19,142 nucleotides of DNA from UMGS1649 sp045534225 (GCA_045534225.1 JAZSJJ010000013.1:1-19142), one strand, 5' to 3'. Positions 6,950 through 14,370 are shown, numbered from the stretch's first letter. Program-made: numbers and translations. The notes: generated by a model from the letters alone, not told the origin.

Positions 6950-8110
6950 CTACTTTTTATTCTTTGCTCTTTCAGCTTCTAGTTCTTTTTTAGTGTTGTT
7001 TAATTTTATGTATAAGTAAATCACTTGACCAAACTCAACTAGAGCTAATACATAAACTAATATTACTAATGTATTATTATTTAGTATATTCATTAAAAAG
7101 CCTTCGCTTCTTTCAGTTGGCTTGCTGCTATTTCCGTTAGGATTGTTTTCGTTATATATAGATACGTATGCGTTTTCTTCCTCTTTAGCAAGCATTTCAA
7201 ATATAACTGTATATTCTGTTGTACTACTCTCATCTAAAGATGTTACTATTACTTTTACCGTATTTTCGCCAACTTTTAATTTGTCTGCTCCTTCTACTAC
7301 ATACGTAGCTTGTTCAGCTTCAGTAAACGCTAAAACGTTAAGTGGTTCTTCTGTATATTTAATTGGTTTAGCTTTATATTCTGTTTCTGTTTTTGTAAAT
7401 GGTTCTTCAAATTCCATATTTTCAATTATTAGATTTGTAAGAGATGAAGATGTTTCTTCTATGTCTCCTTCTTTTTCTACATTAATTTTATATGTTTTTG
7501 TTGCACCATTTTCTGCTTTTACAACTATTTTAATTACATTATTTCCAGCTTTAAGATTTTTATTGCCACTTACAGTATATGTTGCTTTTGAATGTGCAGT
7601 AGTTGCTTTTACTGTTATATTATCTACGTCTGCTCCAACTTTAATGTTGTATGTTGTTTGGTTAGACTTAAAGCTTAATCCTTCAACACTTAAAGAGATT
7701 TTCGTTAAATTACAGTTTGAAGATTTTGTTGTAGTTGTGGTATCTTTGTCCGTTGAAGCCGCTGGTTCCTTAATAGTAATGGTTTTGCTTTTTGCAGATA
7801 CTGTTATGATGTTACCAGATTTATCTGATGTTCCTGCTGCTGGAGTTGCTGTTATTACAGTTTTACCACTTTGGCCTAGAGTAACCGCAAATGTTTGTGA
7901 ATTGTTTTCTATCCATACACTACTTTTACTTAAAGTGCCATTGCTAGCAGATAAATTTACTCTTCCTGTAAAATCTCCTTTTATTGTAATAGTTATTTTC
8001 TTTCCTGGCGCTCCACTAGAAGAACCTGTTAGTGTTACACTTGCTGCATATACATTTCCTAGAAATACGAAACATACACACATAAGTAATATCATAAATA
8101 TTTTCTTCAT
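6950..8110 (-). CDS. membrane-anchored cell-surface protein with cadherin-like beta-sandwich domains
   Basis: 386 residues. A signal peptide (1-22, ending NVYA) is followed by an Ig-like beta domain (about 23-115), a Thr/Lys linker (119-132), and two cadherin-like beta-sandwich modules (about 133-213 and 223-306) carrying the repeated pattern TYxxKVGAD... KAGNNVIKIVV and KVGENTVKVIVT. A spacer containing NENNPNGNSSKP leads to one membrane helix (347-370) and a charged Lys-rich tail. The topology is therefore outside domain, one anchor, cytoplasmic tail. AAAGGA precedes the ATG. It starts 15 nt after the dockerin-bearing glucosaminidase stop, so the two are almost certainly one transcript, making this a candidate surface partner for it. 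The N-terminal domain is not a recognisable cohesin. Exact function unknown. Confidence 0.8.
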   Translation of the reverse strand: MKKIFMILLMCVCFVFLGNVYAASVTLTGSSSGAPGKKITITIKGDFTGRVNLSASNGTLSKSSVWIENNSQTFAVTLGQSGKTVITATPAAGTSDKSGNIITVSAKSKTITIKEPAASTDKDTTTTTKSSNCNLTKISLSVEGLSFKSNQTTYNIKVGADVDNITVKATTAHSKATYTVSGNKNLKAGNNVIKIVVKAENGATKTYKINVEKEGDIEETSSSLTNLIIENMEFEEPFTKTETEYKAKPIKYTEEPLNVLAFTEAEQATYVVEGADKLKVGENTVKVIVTSLDESSTTEYTVIFEMLAKEEENAYVSIYNENNPNGNSSKPTERSEGFLMNILNNNTLVILVYVLALVEFGQVIYLYIKLNNTKKELEAERAKNKK

Positions 8111-8125
8111 TATTTTATTCCTTTC

Positions 8126-10864
8126 TTATTGAGCGATGTTGCCTTCACCCATTATATAATTCTTAATCAATACATAATCATTTGCATATACAAATGTATC
8201 TCTACTAACATCTGCGGCTATCATTCCTATATCTGTTAAATTACCTTCACCCATTATGTAATTCTTAATTAATACATAGTCGTTTGCAAATATATAGCCA
8301 TCACCATTTACATCACCATATACAACAACTGTTAGTTTATCATATTCTGTATTATCTTCTCTTAAGAATGTTATTGTTGTTCCTGTACCAATTAAAGATT
8401 CATCTGTTAATTCTTTATTATTAACATCTTTAACTTCTATCTTTAATCCTTCAACTTCTATTTTCGACTTAAAGTCTAATACTTTTGTCGTTTCTGAAAT
8501 TCCTGTAAGTTGCTTTGTAGTTTCATCAAATTTTATACTTTCATCTATTGTATAAGACTCATTTGGAAGTACAGTTAGTTTCACCTCTTTAACAATTTCA
8601 GTTCCTGTACCTAATACTCTTAAAGTTGTTTCTCCAACTTCTAATCCTTTTATCTTATTGTCTTCTACTATAGCTTTAGTTGTGTCTACTACTTCAAGCG
8701 TGTATGACTCAATATTCTTAAGTGTAACTATTGGTTCTACATATTTAGTTACTCTAACTGTATATTCTTCTTTGTCTAAAGTTATTTTATATTCCTTAGG
8801 AAGAACTGTAAGTTTAACTTCTTTAACTACATCTGTACCAGTTCCTAGTACTCTTAATATTGTTTCTCCTTCTGCTACACCTTTTATTTTATTATCTTCT
8901 ACTATAGCTTTAGTTGTGTCTACTACCTCTAGTGTATAACCTTCAATATTCTTTAGTGTAACTATCGGTTCTACAGTATCATCTACTTCCACTTCATATT
9001 CTTCTTTATCTAAAGTTATTGTGTGTTGCATTGGAGTAATAGTAAGTTTTGCTTTCTTTACAAGTTCTACATTTGATGCATGAACTTCTATTTCTATTTC
9101 ACCTTCTGCTAGTCCTTTAATAATCTTGTTGTCTATTACTTCGGCTTTAGTTTCATCAGATACTTTTAATGTATATGATTCAATATTTTTAGTAGTTATT
9201 ACTGGTTCAATTTGTTCCCCAGCTTCTACTGTATATTCCTCTTTATCTAGAGTAATATCATATGTTTTTTCTTTTACTGTTACTTGTACAGTTGCTACTT
9301 TACCTTGGTCTTTTGTGGTAGCTGTAACTGTTGCAGTTCCTGTTCCTACTGTAGTTACTTCTCCATTTTCTACAGTTAAAACATTTGCATCACTTGTAGT
9401 CCATATTACTTCTTTAAATCTTGCTTCATTTGGAAGAACTGTTGCAACTATTGTTAGCTTATCTCCCTCTTCAATGGTAATAGGTTCTGTTTTGTCTAGA
9501 GTAATGCTTTCAACTTTAGTATATTCATATGTTTGTACATAATCTTTCCAAACATATCCTTTTACTACTTTACCATCAACTTCAATTTCTACATAGTCCC
9601 AATCATAGCCGTTACCTTTTTTAGTTCTAGTTAATATAGTTCTCTTATCTGGATCGTCTGAAGTTTCAGTAATTGTGTATATTACATTTTCTAATTCTGA
9701 GTTTGCAGATGAACGCACATTAAATGTTTCTTTACCTTTTGTTGTTGTATCATCTAAATACACTTTTGTATTATCTGCTTCAAATACCGCTGTATCTCCA
9801 GCTGGATAAGGTGCTGGATCTTCTGGCATATTTTCATATACTGGTATATAGAAGATAAATGGTGTATCTAACATATCTAATTTCTTATATGCAGCATATG
9901 ATATTTTACTTTCACTTATTGGCGCCATTATATTTGTTTGATATTGATATGCCATAAGTGCCGCCGCATTTCCATAAGGATTATTTACATCAAACTTTTG
10001 GAAATACACTGTATCTTGTCCATATTGTATATATGTAGATTTAATTTTACTTACTCCACCATATATAGATAAATATGGTGTTGTCCAACCTTGTGATTTT
10101 GCATGTTTAAGCCCATTTGTTACTGAACCTGTACCATCCGCATTTGGTGTTGAACCTATATTAAAGAAATTGTATACTCCTGGATACGTTTTGTTTGAAC
10201 CGTTTACGCTTCCGTTGTTAATTATATCTCCAGAAGTTTCCTGTATCATTCTTGAAGCAATGTATACACTACTTACCTTTAATTCTTGTCCTACTTTATT
10301 TATTATTTCTGAGTAAGATAAATCCATATCTATCCATACTCCAGCATTTTTATATTTTTTTGCATAAGTTCCAACCATTGGTGAACCTGCTATTACTTTT
10401 TCTATTACATCAGTTGTTATATGTTCGTTATATGACAATCCTTCAAATTGGAATACTCTATTTTTATATAACGAATTTCTTGGATCCATTACATAAGCAA
10501 CTGCAGATTTAGAAGCTGCTACGAATGATCCATCTATTTTAATGTTTTCTCCATTCATCTTCCATACAGCATCATAACTCTTTGGTACCGTACTTATTCT
10601 TTTGTTTGTATCATACGACTCATGTTTTAGAACCGTATTCCATTTAAGGCCTGTATATACCGCTTTAAACTTAGCGTTTGGATATACTTCCTTAAGATTA
10701 TCTATATACATTTGATATGACTCAGGGAACTCATCAGATATCTTAGATACCGGCAAATTATTCTTAAGTATTGCATTTACCTGTTGTGTAAAAAAAGCTA
10801 ACCCTAAAACCATACCAAATACTTTTAACCCTTTTTTTAAGTTATTTGGTAATTTCTTTTTCAT
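8126..10864 (-). CDS. secreted glucosaminidase with SH3, Ig-like repeats and C-terminal dockerin
   Basis: 912 residues. A signal peptide (about 1-31, cleavage near QVNA) leads to a region (about 50-345) with a peptidoglycan beta-N-acetylglucosaminidase core: VYIASRMIQETSG (200-212, presumed catalytic Glu209), YNFFNIGS (231-238) and the substrate-cleft segment around 262-310. An SH3-like domain (about 360-445) has FNVRSSANSE and KGYVWKDYV. A Big2-type domain (446-530) and three repeated beta modules (533-768, each starting ITLDKEEY) follow, then a linker domain and a dockerin-like pair (849-909) with GDVNGDGYIFANDYVLIKNY. A likely role is wall remodelling, held on the surface through dockerin. 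GAGGG precedes the ATG; the stop is 15 nt before the anchored protein. Confidence 0.85.
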   Translation of the reverse strand: MKKKLPNNLKKGLKVFGMVLGLAFFTQQVNAILKNNLPVSKISDEFPESYQMYIDNLKEVYPNAKFKAVYTGLKWNTVLKHESYDTNKRISTVPKSYDAVWKMNGENIKIDGSFVAASKSAVAYVMDPRNSLYKNRVFQFEGLSYNEHITTDVIEKVIAGSPMVGTYAKKYKNAGVWIDMDLSYSEIINKVGQELKVSSVYIASRMIQETSGDIINNGSVNGSNKTYPGVYNFFNIGSTPNADGTGSVTNGLKHAKSQGWTTPYLSIYGGVSKIKSTYIQYGQDTVYFQKFDVNNPYGNAAALMAYQYQTNIMAPISESKISYAAYKKLDMLDTPFIFYIPVYENMPEDPAPYPAGDTAVFEADNTKVYLDDTTTKGKETFNVRSSANSELENVIYTITETSDDPDKRTILTRTKKGNGYDWDYVEIEVDGKVVKGYVWKDYVQTYEYTKVESITLDKTEPITIEEGDKLTIVATVLPNEARFKEVIWTTSDANVLTVENGEVTTVGTGTATVTATTKDQGKVATVQVTVKEKTYDITLDKEEYTVEAGEQIEPVITTKNIESYTLKVSDETKAEVIDNKIIKGLAEGEIEIEVHASNVELVKKAKLTITPMQHTITLDKEEYEVEVDDTVEPIVTLKNIEGYTLEVVDTTKAIVEDNKIKGVAEGETILRVLGTGTDVVKEVKLTVLPKEYKITLDKEEYTVRVTKYVEPIVTLKNIESYTLEVVDTTKAIVEDNKIKGLEVGETTLRVLGTGTEIVKEVKLTVLPNESYTIDESIKFDETTKQLTGISETTKVLDFKSKIEVEGLKIEVKDVNNKELTDESLIGTGTTITFLREDNTEYDKLTVVVYGDVNGDGYIFANDYVLIKNYIMGEGNLTDIGMIAADVSRDTFVYANDYVLIKNYIMGEGNIAQ
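8129..8317 (-). other. dockerin type I-like module within the glucosaminidase
   Basis: Two 34-residue-spaced halves, each with an Asp-rich calcium-loop-like segment followed by the identical helix NDYVLIKNYIMGEGN (861-875 and 895-909). The first loop (DVNGDGYIFAND) is canonical; the second (DVSRDTFVYAND) lacks the Gly, so calcium binding may be weaker. The underlying DNA is also near-identical at 102-nt spacing. Dockerins bind cohesins to build cellulosome-like or surface complexes. Confidence 0.8.
8561..9268 (-). repeat. three tandem Ig-like modules, about 78 codons each
   Basis: Encodes residues 533-768 of the glucosaminidase. Modules start with TYDITLDKEEY, HTITLDKEEY and YKITLDKEEY at 79- and 78-residue spacing. 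The last two share TLEVVDTTKAIVEDNKIKG exactly, and matching DNA recurs at a 234-nt offset (for example 8667 and 8901), suggesting recent internal duplication. Confidence 0.9.
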
Positions 10865-10885
10865 CTTATACCCTCTCTTTATGTG

Positions 10886-10914
10886 ATTATACCAAAAAGG
10901 TATTAATTGAACAA
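10886..10914 (-). promoter_or_regulatory. promoter of the glucosaminidase / anchored protein operon
   Basis: Minus-strand TTGTTC (10914-10909), 17 nt, TATAAT (10891-10886) with an upstream TGG that makes an extended -10. It lies 21 nt before the start codon. Confidence 0.75.
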
Positions 10915-10951
10915 GTATTTTGTAAAAAATTACACAATCCTGTAACTAAAG

Positions 10952-10980
10952 AAAGAATCACTAAAAACTAGTGATTCTTT
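10952..10980. terminator. terminator after superoxide reductase
   Basis: A perfect 12-bp stem (10952-10963 with 10969-10980) around a 5-nt loop (10964-10968), 6 nt past the stop. T residues lie mostly within the arm on the minus side; a TTATAT tail follows on the plus side. Confidence 0.65.
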
Positions 10981-10986
10981 TATATA

Positions 10987-11349
10987 TTATTCTACTATTG
11001 TTTTCCAAAGGCCATGCTTGTTACAATATGCATAAAGTTCTTTTACTCCATCTGCTTCAAACTCTACTTTGGCTTCCATTCCTGGTTCTAAATTTCTCAT
11101 CTCATAACCTTCTTCTGTAAGTGCCATTATCCATTCTATATAATGGTCTTCTTCCATTACGTGATGTACCTCGGCTATTAATTTATTATCCTCTTTTGTA
11201 TATGTTGGTAGGTGCTTTTCAAAAGACGCATCTACTGAGTTTGGAACTTGTTCTATCATTTGGTTATCGCAACATTCTAATGTTTCTGACTCATCAAAAT
11301 TCAATACTACTGCTCCACATTTATTACATTTAAATAATCTAAATCCCAT
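10987..11349 (-). CDS. dfx: desulfoferrodoxin / superoxide reductase (2Fe)
   Basis: Reduces superoxide to peroxide without making oxygen, a typical defence of anaerobes. 120 residues. The desulforedoxin-like centre I has Cys8, Cys11, Cys26 and Cys27 (CNKC and CC). The centre II catalytic iron site has EKH (44-46), His63, His69 (EEDHYIEWI) and the CNKHGLW motif with Cys109 and His112. The usual HPM around the second ligand reads HHVM; spacing to His69 shows His63 is the likely ligand. GGAGG lies 7 nt before the ATG. It follows a small unknown gene on the same strand but has its own gap with a terminator between them. An electron donor such as rubredoxin is expected elsewhere. Confidence 0.93.
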   Translation of the reverse strand: MGFRLFKCNKCGAVVLNFDESETLECCDNQMIEQVPNSVDASFEKHLPTYTKEDNKLIAEVHHVMEEDHYIEWIMALTEEGYEMRNLEPGMEAKVEFEADGVKELYAYCNKHGLWKTIVE

Positions 11350-11393
11350 ATTATTACCTCCGTTATATTATATATACTAGCACATAGAAATAG

Positions 11394-11423
11394 AAAAGGA
11401 AAGATATTTCTACCTTTCCTTTT
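11394..11423 (-). terminator. terminator overlapping the end of the 113-residue gene
   Basis: A 10-bp stem (11394-11403 with 11414-11423); the upstream arm on the minus strand encodes the final Lys-Glu-Arg residues and the stop codon lies at the edge of the loop. A TTTTC tail follows on the minus strand. Confidence 0.75.
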
Positions 11424-11751
11424 TATGAAATTTTTCCTTAATTCTTGCAAACCATCCTTTTTTCTTTTTAGGTTCGTAGTCTTCCATTGGACGTTCAGAA
11501 AAATCCATGACCGTTATCCGAATGCATTTATTGTCTGTAGAAGTCTCAAACTTTAGGTTTCCCATAACCATAGTTGGATTTGGACTTTCAAACATCTGTC
11601 TGCATACAAACGCTTGATAAAGGTCCATTGGATCTGCTTCTTCATGGTTGATTTCTCCACCATCTTTTCTGAAGAAAAAGAATTGATTTTCATCTTCTCC
11701 TTGTTGAAGTACATAGGTGCCGTCAGTTACTGCGTTATAATTCTCGGACAT
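11410..11751 (-). CDS. small protein of unknown function with basic C-terminal tail
   Basis: 113 residues, family not recognised. The first 90 residues are acidic and look globular, with FFFFRKDGGEINHEEADPMDLY near 24-45 and a middle part PTMVMGNLKFETS. The last 20 (KKKKGWFARIKEKFHKKER) are strongly basic and amphipathic, suited to binding membrane or nucleic acid. No signal peptide or membrane helix. AGGAGG precedes the ATG. It is a single-gene unit with its own probable promoter and a terminator that overlaps the stop. Confidence 0.8.
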   Translation of the reverse strand: MSENYNAVTDGTYVLQQGEDENQFFFFRKDGGEINHEEADPMDLYQAFVCRQMFESPNPTMVMGNLKFETSTDNKCIRITVMDFSERPMEDYEPKKKKGWFARIKEKFHKKER

Positions 11752-11784
11752 ATTAATATCCTCCTTAAATTATTTGTTGCACGC

Positions 11785-11790
11785 ATTATA
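11785..11790 (-). promoter_or_regulatory. extended -10 element for the 113-residue gene
   Basis: Minus-strand TGG followed by TATAAT (11790-11785), 33 nt before the start codon. No good -35 is seen at 17 nt, so it would depend on the extended -10. Confidence 0.5.
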
Positions 11791-11867
11791 CCATACCATT
11801 CGACATTTTTCTACATTTTTCGTATATTTTGTTTGCTGTTTTTTAATTTATCCACACTTTTCACCTT

Positions 11868-11896
11868 TTGACAGTATATTTCTTATGTGATATAAT
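11868..11896 (+). promoter_or_regulatory. near-perfect sigma-A promoter of the first small membrane protein
   Basis: TTGACA (11868-11873), exactly 17 nt, TATAAT (11891-11896), with a TGA extended -10. Both hexamers are consensus, implying strong constitutive transcription. Confidence 0.93.
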
Positions 11897-11945
11897 GGTA
11901 AAAATCAAAAAAGGAACCAAAATATTAATATATAAGGAGAAAATT

Positions 11946-12134
11946 ATGCTTGTATTAAAACTTGGCATTATTATCTTAGGCGTTTTAGCAGTTTGCTACG
12001 CATTCTTCGGCGCACTTTTTGCAGCGCACGCGGGAGTACCTGTTAAAAGCAAAATTATGCGAAGATACAAATGGGCATCACATATCGGCATTATCATCCT
12101 CTTTGTTGGCGGCTTTGTTATTATCTTCCTTTAA
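11946..12134 (+). CDS. small two-helix membrane protein, paralogue 1
   Basis: 62 residues from the ATG at 11946, chosen because AAGGAG (11934-11939) precedes it by 6 nt and the promoter lies upstream; longer frames would start inside the promoter. Helix 1 is about 2-27 (LVLKLGIIILGVLAVCYAF), then a short basic loop (VKSKIMRRYKW), then helix 2 about 45-62 (GIIILFVGGFVIIF). Family not recognised. It resembles the next gene: FxGAxF, VKxKI, YKW and a Gly-rich second helix. A strong terminator follows directly, so it is a one-gene transcript. Confidence 0.85.
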   Translation: MLVLKLGIIILGVLAVCYAFFGALFAAHAGVPVKSKIMRRYKWASHIGIIILFVGGFVIIFL

Positions 12135-12137
12135 TAG

Positions 12138-12162
12138 AAACACACCTAACGGTGTGTTTTTT
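12138..12162 (+). terminator. terminator after paralogue 1
   Basis: A 9-bp stem AAACACACC/GGTGTGTTT with a TAAC loop, followed by TTT. Confidence 0.92.
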
Positions 12163-12193
12163 ATGTATTATGTATAGTATTCGCTTAGTTTTA

Positions 12194-12222
12194 TTGAATT
12201 TTTATGCGTTTTATGTTATACT
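12194..12222 (+). promoter_or_regulatory. promoter of paralogue 2
   Basis: TTGAAT (12194-12199), 17 nt, TATACT (12217-12222), with TGT immediately upstream as an extended -10. Confidence 0.75.
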
Positions 12223-12275
12223 ATAAGTAGTGGTTTATTTAGTCCATTATTAATTATATGAAGGAGAATTTTAGC

Positions 12276-12473
12276 ATGTCACCACTTAGAAATTTACTCG
12301 TATTTGTCGCAGCGTTGATCATCTACTCAATCTTTGTTGGAGCTATTTTCCACACAGACAAAGAAGTAAAGACAAAAATCAAAATGTTTACCGTATATAA
12401 ATGGCTGTCCCTTTTTGGATATGTATTATTTGCGGTTGGTCTTGTCTTTATCATTATGTCTTTCTTCGCTTAA
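12276..12473 (+). CDS. small two-helix membrane protein, paralogue 2
   Basis: 65 residues from the ATG at 12276, because the ATG at 12258 overlaps the AAGGAG site (12261-12266) that serves the later one. Helix 1 is about 4-26 (LRNLLVFVAALIIYSIFVGA), then HTDKEVKTKIKMFTVYKW, then helix 2 (LFGYVLFAVGLVFIIMSFF). It aligns with the previous gene at GA-F, VKxKI, YKW and the second helix. The function is unknown; small size, strong expression signals and duplication suggest an accessory subunit or envelope peptide. It ends inside a terminator. Confidence 0.85.
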   Translation: MSPLRNLLVFVAALIIYSIFVGAIFHTDKEVKTKIKMFTVYKWLSLFGYVLFAVGLVFIIMSFFA

Positions 12474-12515
12474 GCAAAAGCAGCGAGCCTCATATTTTGA
12501 GGCTCGTTTGCTTTT
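12472..12515 (+). terminator. terminator after paralogue 2
   Basis: An inner 9-bp stem CGAGCCTCA (12484-12492) with TGAGGCTCG (12498-12506), extended by AAGCAAA/TTTGCTT with a 5-nt bulge, followed by TT. The lower arm begins at the stop codon. Confidence 0.9.
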
Positions 12516-12569
12516 AAATTATTTTTATATTACGTTTTTATATTATGTCTATCTATATAGCACTTTCAT

Positions 12570-12598
12570 TTGTATTTCACTTGTTTTTGTGATATAAT
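12570..12598 (+). promoter_or_regulatory. promoter of the NMNAT/Nudix operon
   Basis: TTGTAT (12570-12575), 17 nt, TATAAT (12593-12598) with TGA as an extended -10; 46 nt before the start codon. Confidence 0.75.
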
Positions 12599-12644
12599 AT
12601 TAGCGTTAAAAAATAAACACTAAACTAATTAGAGAGGTAGTATT

Positions 12645-13895
12645 ATGGAAAACAAACAAAATGTAAATGGTGTTGTAGCAGCTATCGGTAGATGGATGCC
12701 TCTTCACAATGGTCACAAAAACTTTTTACTTAAGCTTGCACGGACTTATTCACATGTAGTTGTTATGATTGGTTCTTGCTACGAAGCAGGTACCAGTAGA
12801 AACTGTATACCTGCAATTGAAAGAGAAAAAATGCTTAGAGCTATTTTTAGCTCTGCAAAAATCCCAAAAGAAAAGTACACTATTATTCATGTTCCGGATA
12901 CCGAAACATTTGAAGAATGGATTATGAATATACGGAATGTATGTATCACAAATGGTGTAACACATTTCTGTACAGGAAACAAGAAGGATATTTTAGATGT
13001 TCTTGAATCTCGCGGTGAATCTTTGGGTTTTGATATGATAAACCCTGAAGATGGTTCGGACTTCCCATACCATGCAACAGATATTCGCCGAATGATTATT
13101 GAAGGTAACTATGAAAAGCTTGAGGAACTCATCCCTGAGGAAATCAAACCTATTCTTTTCAGAAATTCCTTTAAGGAAATCATAGCAGCCAGCAAAAATT
13201 ACGGAGTAAAAATTGTCCCCGGAAGGCAAGCTGTGGATGTTATACTTCTTGTCCGCAATATCACGGATGGTAAGGTGTATGTTCTTCTTGGCAAGCGTTC
13301 CATGGACAAGGTAGACTTTCCAGGCTATCTTGCACTTCCCGGTGGTGGTATCGATGAGTTTGAATCGCCATTTGACGCTGCTATTCGGGAATTCTATGAA
13401 GAGACTGGCCTTAAGCTCCAAATGATAGACAATTCTTTGGAACCTGCTATTGTCAAATTCGAGAATGTTCCCAATACTAATCTTGAGCAAATGTTTATCG
13501 TTGGAATTTATAGTTCCGAAGATGAAAATCTCGCCGGTTCACGTGGTGGTTCTTCTCAATGCTTCGGCGTCTTCGTTGAAGACGAACTATACAAGTATGA
13601 GGAGTATCTTAAAGCTTCTGACGATCTTTCCGAAGTTGCATTCTATGAGATTCACGAAGCCATCACCTTAGGTCTTGCTTACCAGCATGCAGAGATGCTT
13701 AGAAAAGCTATCACTATGTTTGATGCTTATCCTGACCTTAAAAAAGGAATTCCCTTATCCCTTGACCAATACATTGCAATAAATTCAAAGGTTATGAACT
13801 TTGTAAAGTTGGCAATGGAAGTTGATGTTCAAGATGATGAATGGGAAAAACTCACCGCTAATCTTATAAGCTTAAAGGATATTAAAAATGCGTAA
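12645..13895 (+). CDS. bifunctional NMN adenylyltransferase / Nudix hydrolase
   Basis: 416 residues in two domains. Residues 8-175 are a nucleotidyltransferase: GRWMPLHNGHKNF (15-27) carries HxGH (21-24), and HATDIRRMI (143-151) matches the second phosphate-binding motif, as in NadM-type enzymes that join NMN and ATP into NAD. Residues 190-330 hold a complete Nudix box, G234 to L256 (GGIDEFE...REFYEETGL), the type that hydrolyses ADP-ribose-like compounds. The fusion is known in bacteria and phages. The C-terminal helical part (about 340-416) is of unknown role. GAGAGG precedes the ATG. It overlaps the next gene by 8 nt. Base composition is clearly less AT-rich than the heat-shock genes (31 of 60 bases G or C in 13321-13380), hinting at acquired origin. 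Confidence 0.9.
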   Translation: MENKQNVNGVVAAIGRWMPLHNGHKNFLLKLARTYSHVVVMIGSCYEAGTSRNCIPAIEREKMLRAIFSSAKIPKEKYTIIHVPDTETFEEWIMNIRNVCITNGVTHFCTGNKKDILDVLESRGESLGFDMINPEDGSDFPYHATDIRRMIIEGNYEKLEELIPEEIKPILFRNSFKEIIAASKNYGVKIVPGRQAVDVILLVRNITDGKVYVLLGKRSMDKVDFPGYLALPGGGIDEFESPFDAAIREFYEETGLKLQMIDNSLEPAIVKFENVPNTNLEQMFIVGIYSSEDENLAGSRGGSSQCFGVFVEDELYKYEEYLKASDDLSEVAFYEIHEAITLGLAYQHAEMLRKAITMFDAYPDLKKGIPLSLDQYIAINSKVMNFVKLAMEVDVQDDEWEKLTANLISLKDIKNA

Positions 13896-14367
13896 AACAT
13901 GTGTTTCTACCAAGTTTCCTTCCGCAAAGGAATTTAACTCTATGTACCAAAAAATTGGCACAAATTGTCTAGCCTTTGCATTAGGACGGACAATGGATTC
14001 TCCTACACTTTACGATTTGCTAACTATTGATGAAATAAATCTTCTTAAAAACGGTAAAACTATTCCAAAGAAAGACATTTGCGAAGCATTTATTTCAAAA
14101 GCTAAACAATTCAACCTAAATGTTAGACAAATTACCGATATGTCCGAAGCGGAAGGTAAAGTTCTATTCATTCTGTTTGGTTGGTATACCGATTTTATTC
14201 ACGGAATAGGCAACTACGATTATTTCTTCCATGTAATTAGAAGAAATGAATTAGGCGTCTATGAGCATAAAGCTGATTGGTATGAAAAAGCCAAAGTAGT
14301 TACAGATAACGAACTCTTAAATTGGCTTATGCTTGACATTGAGCGTTATTATTTTGTTCTAGATTAA
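13888..14367 (+). CDS. unknown protein with papain-like Cys/His motifs, coupled to the NMNAT/Nudix gene
   Basis: 159 residues, no named family recognised. Residues 25-34 read TNCLAFALGR; a Cys followed by an Ala/aromatic helix is typical of the nucleophile of papain-like or NlpC-like cysteine peptidases. Residues 112-119 (YFFHVIRR) and 123-128 (GVYEHK) give His115 and His127, in the order and spacing expected for the catalytic His. No signal peptide is visible, so the protein is probably cytoplasmic. Its ATG overlaps the upstream stop by 8 nt (ATGCGTAA), with AAAGGA about 9 nt before the ATG, so translation is coupled. A role in NAD or ADP-ribose metabolism alongside the neighbour is inference. 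Confidence 0.8.
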   Translation: MRKTCVSTKFPSAKEFNSMYQKIGTNCLAFALGRTMDSPTLYDLLTIDEINLLKNGKTIPKKDICEAFISKAKQFNLNVRQITDMSEAEGKVLFILFGWYTDFIHGIGNYDYFFHVIRRNELGVYEHKADWYEKAKVVTDNELLNWLMLDIERYYFVLD

Positions 14368-14370
14368 TAT

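Noticed and set aside
7122..8132. A long open frame on the plus strand, 336 codons
   Set aside because: It lies opposite the cadherin-like gene, which has a signal peptide, a membrane helix and a ribosome site. The antisense frame is a low-complexity Val/Ser/Phe stretch without ribosome site or promoter.
8658..8939. Plus-strand frame in the Ig-like repeat region
   Set aside because: A shadow of repeated beta-module codons, with periodic Thr/Ser/Val and no start signals.
8561..9268. Possible CRISPR or satellite array
   Set aside because: The repetition is at codon level with 234-nt spacing inside a coding region, without short direct repeats separated by unique spacers.
11868..11945. A longer form of the first small membrane protein starting at the TTG of the promoter
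   Set aside because: Its start is the -35 hexamer itself, upstream of the transcript start, so it cannot be transcribed from that promoter. The ATG at 11946 has a ribosome site.
12993..13490. A 165-codon minus-strand frame
   Set aside because: It is antisense to the NMNAT/Nudix gene, which carries complete catalytic motifs; the antisense frame has no ribosome site or recognisable motif.
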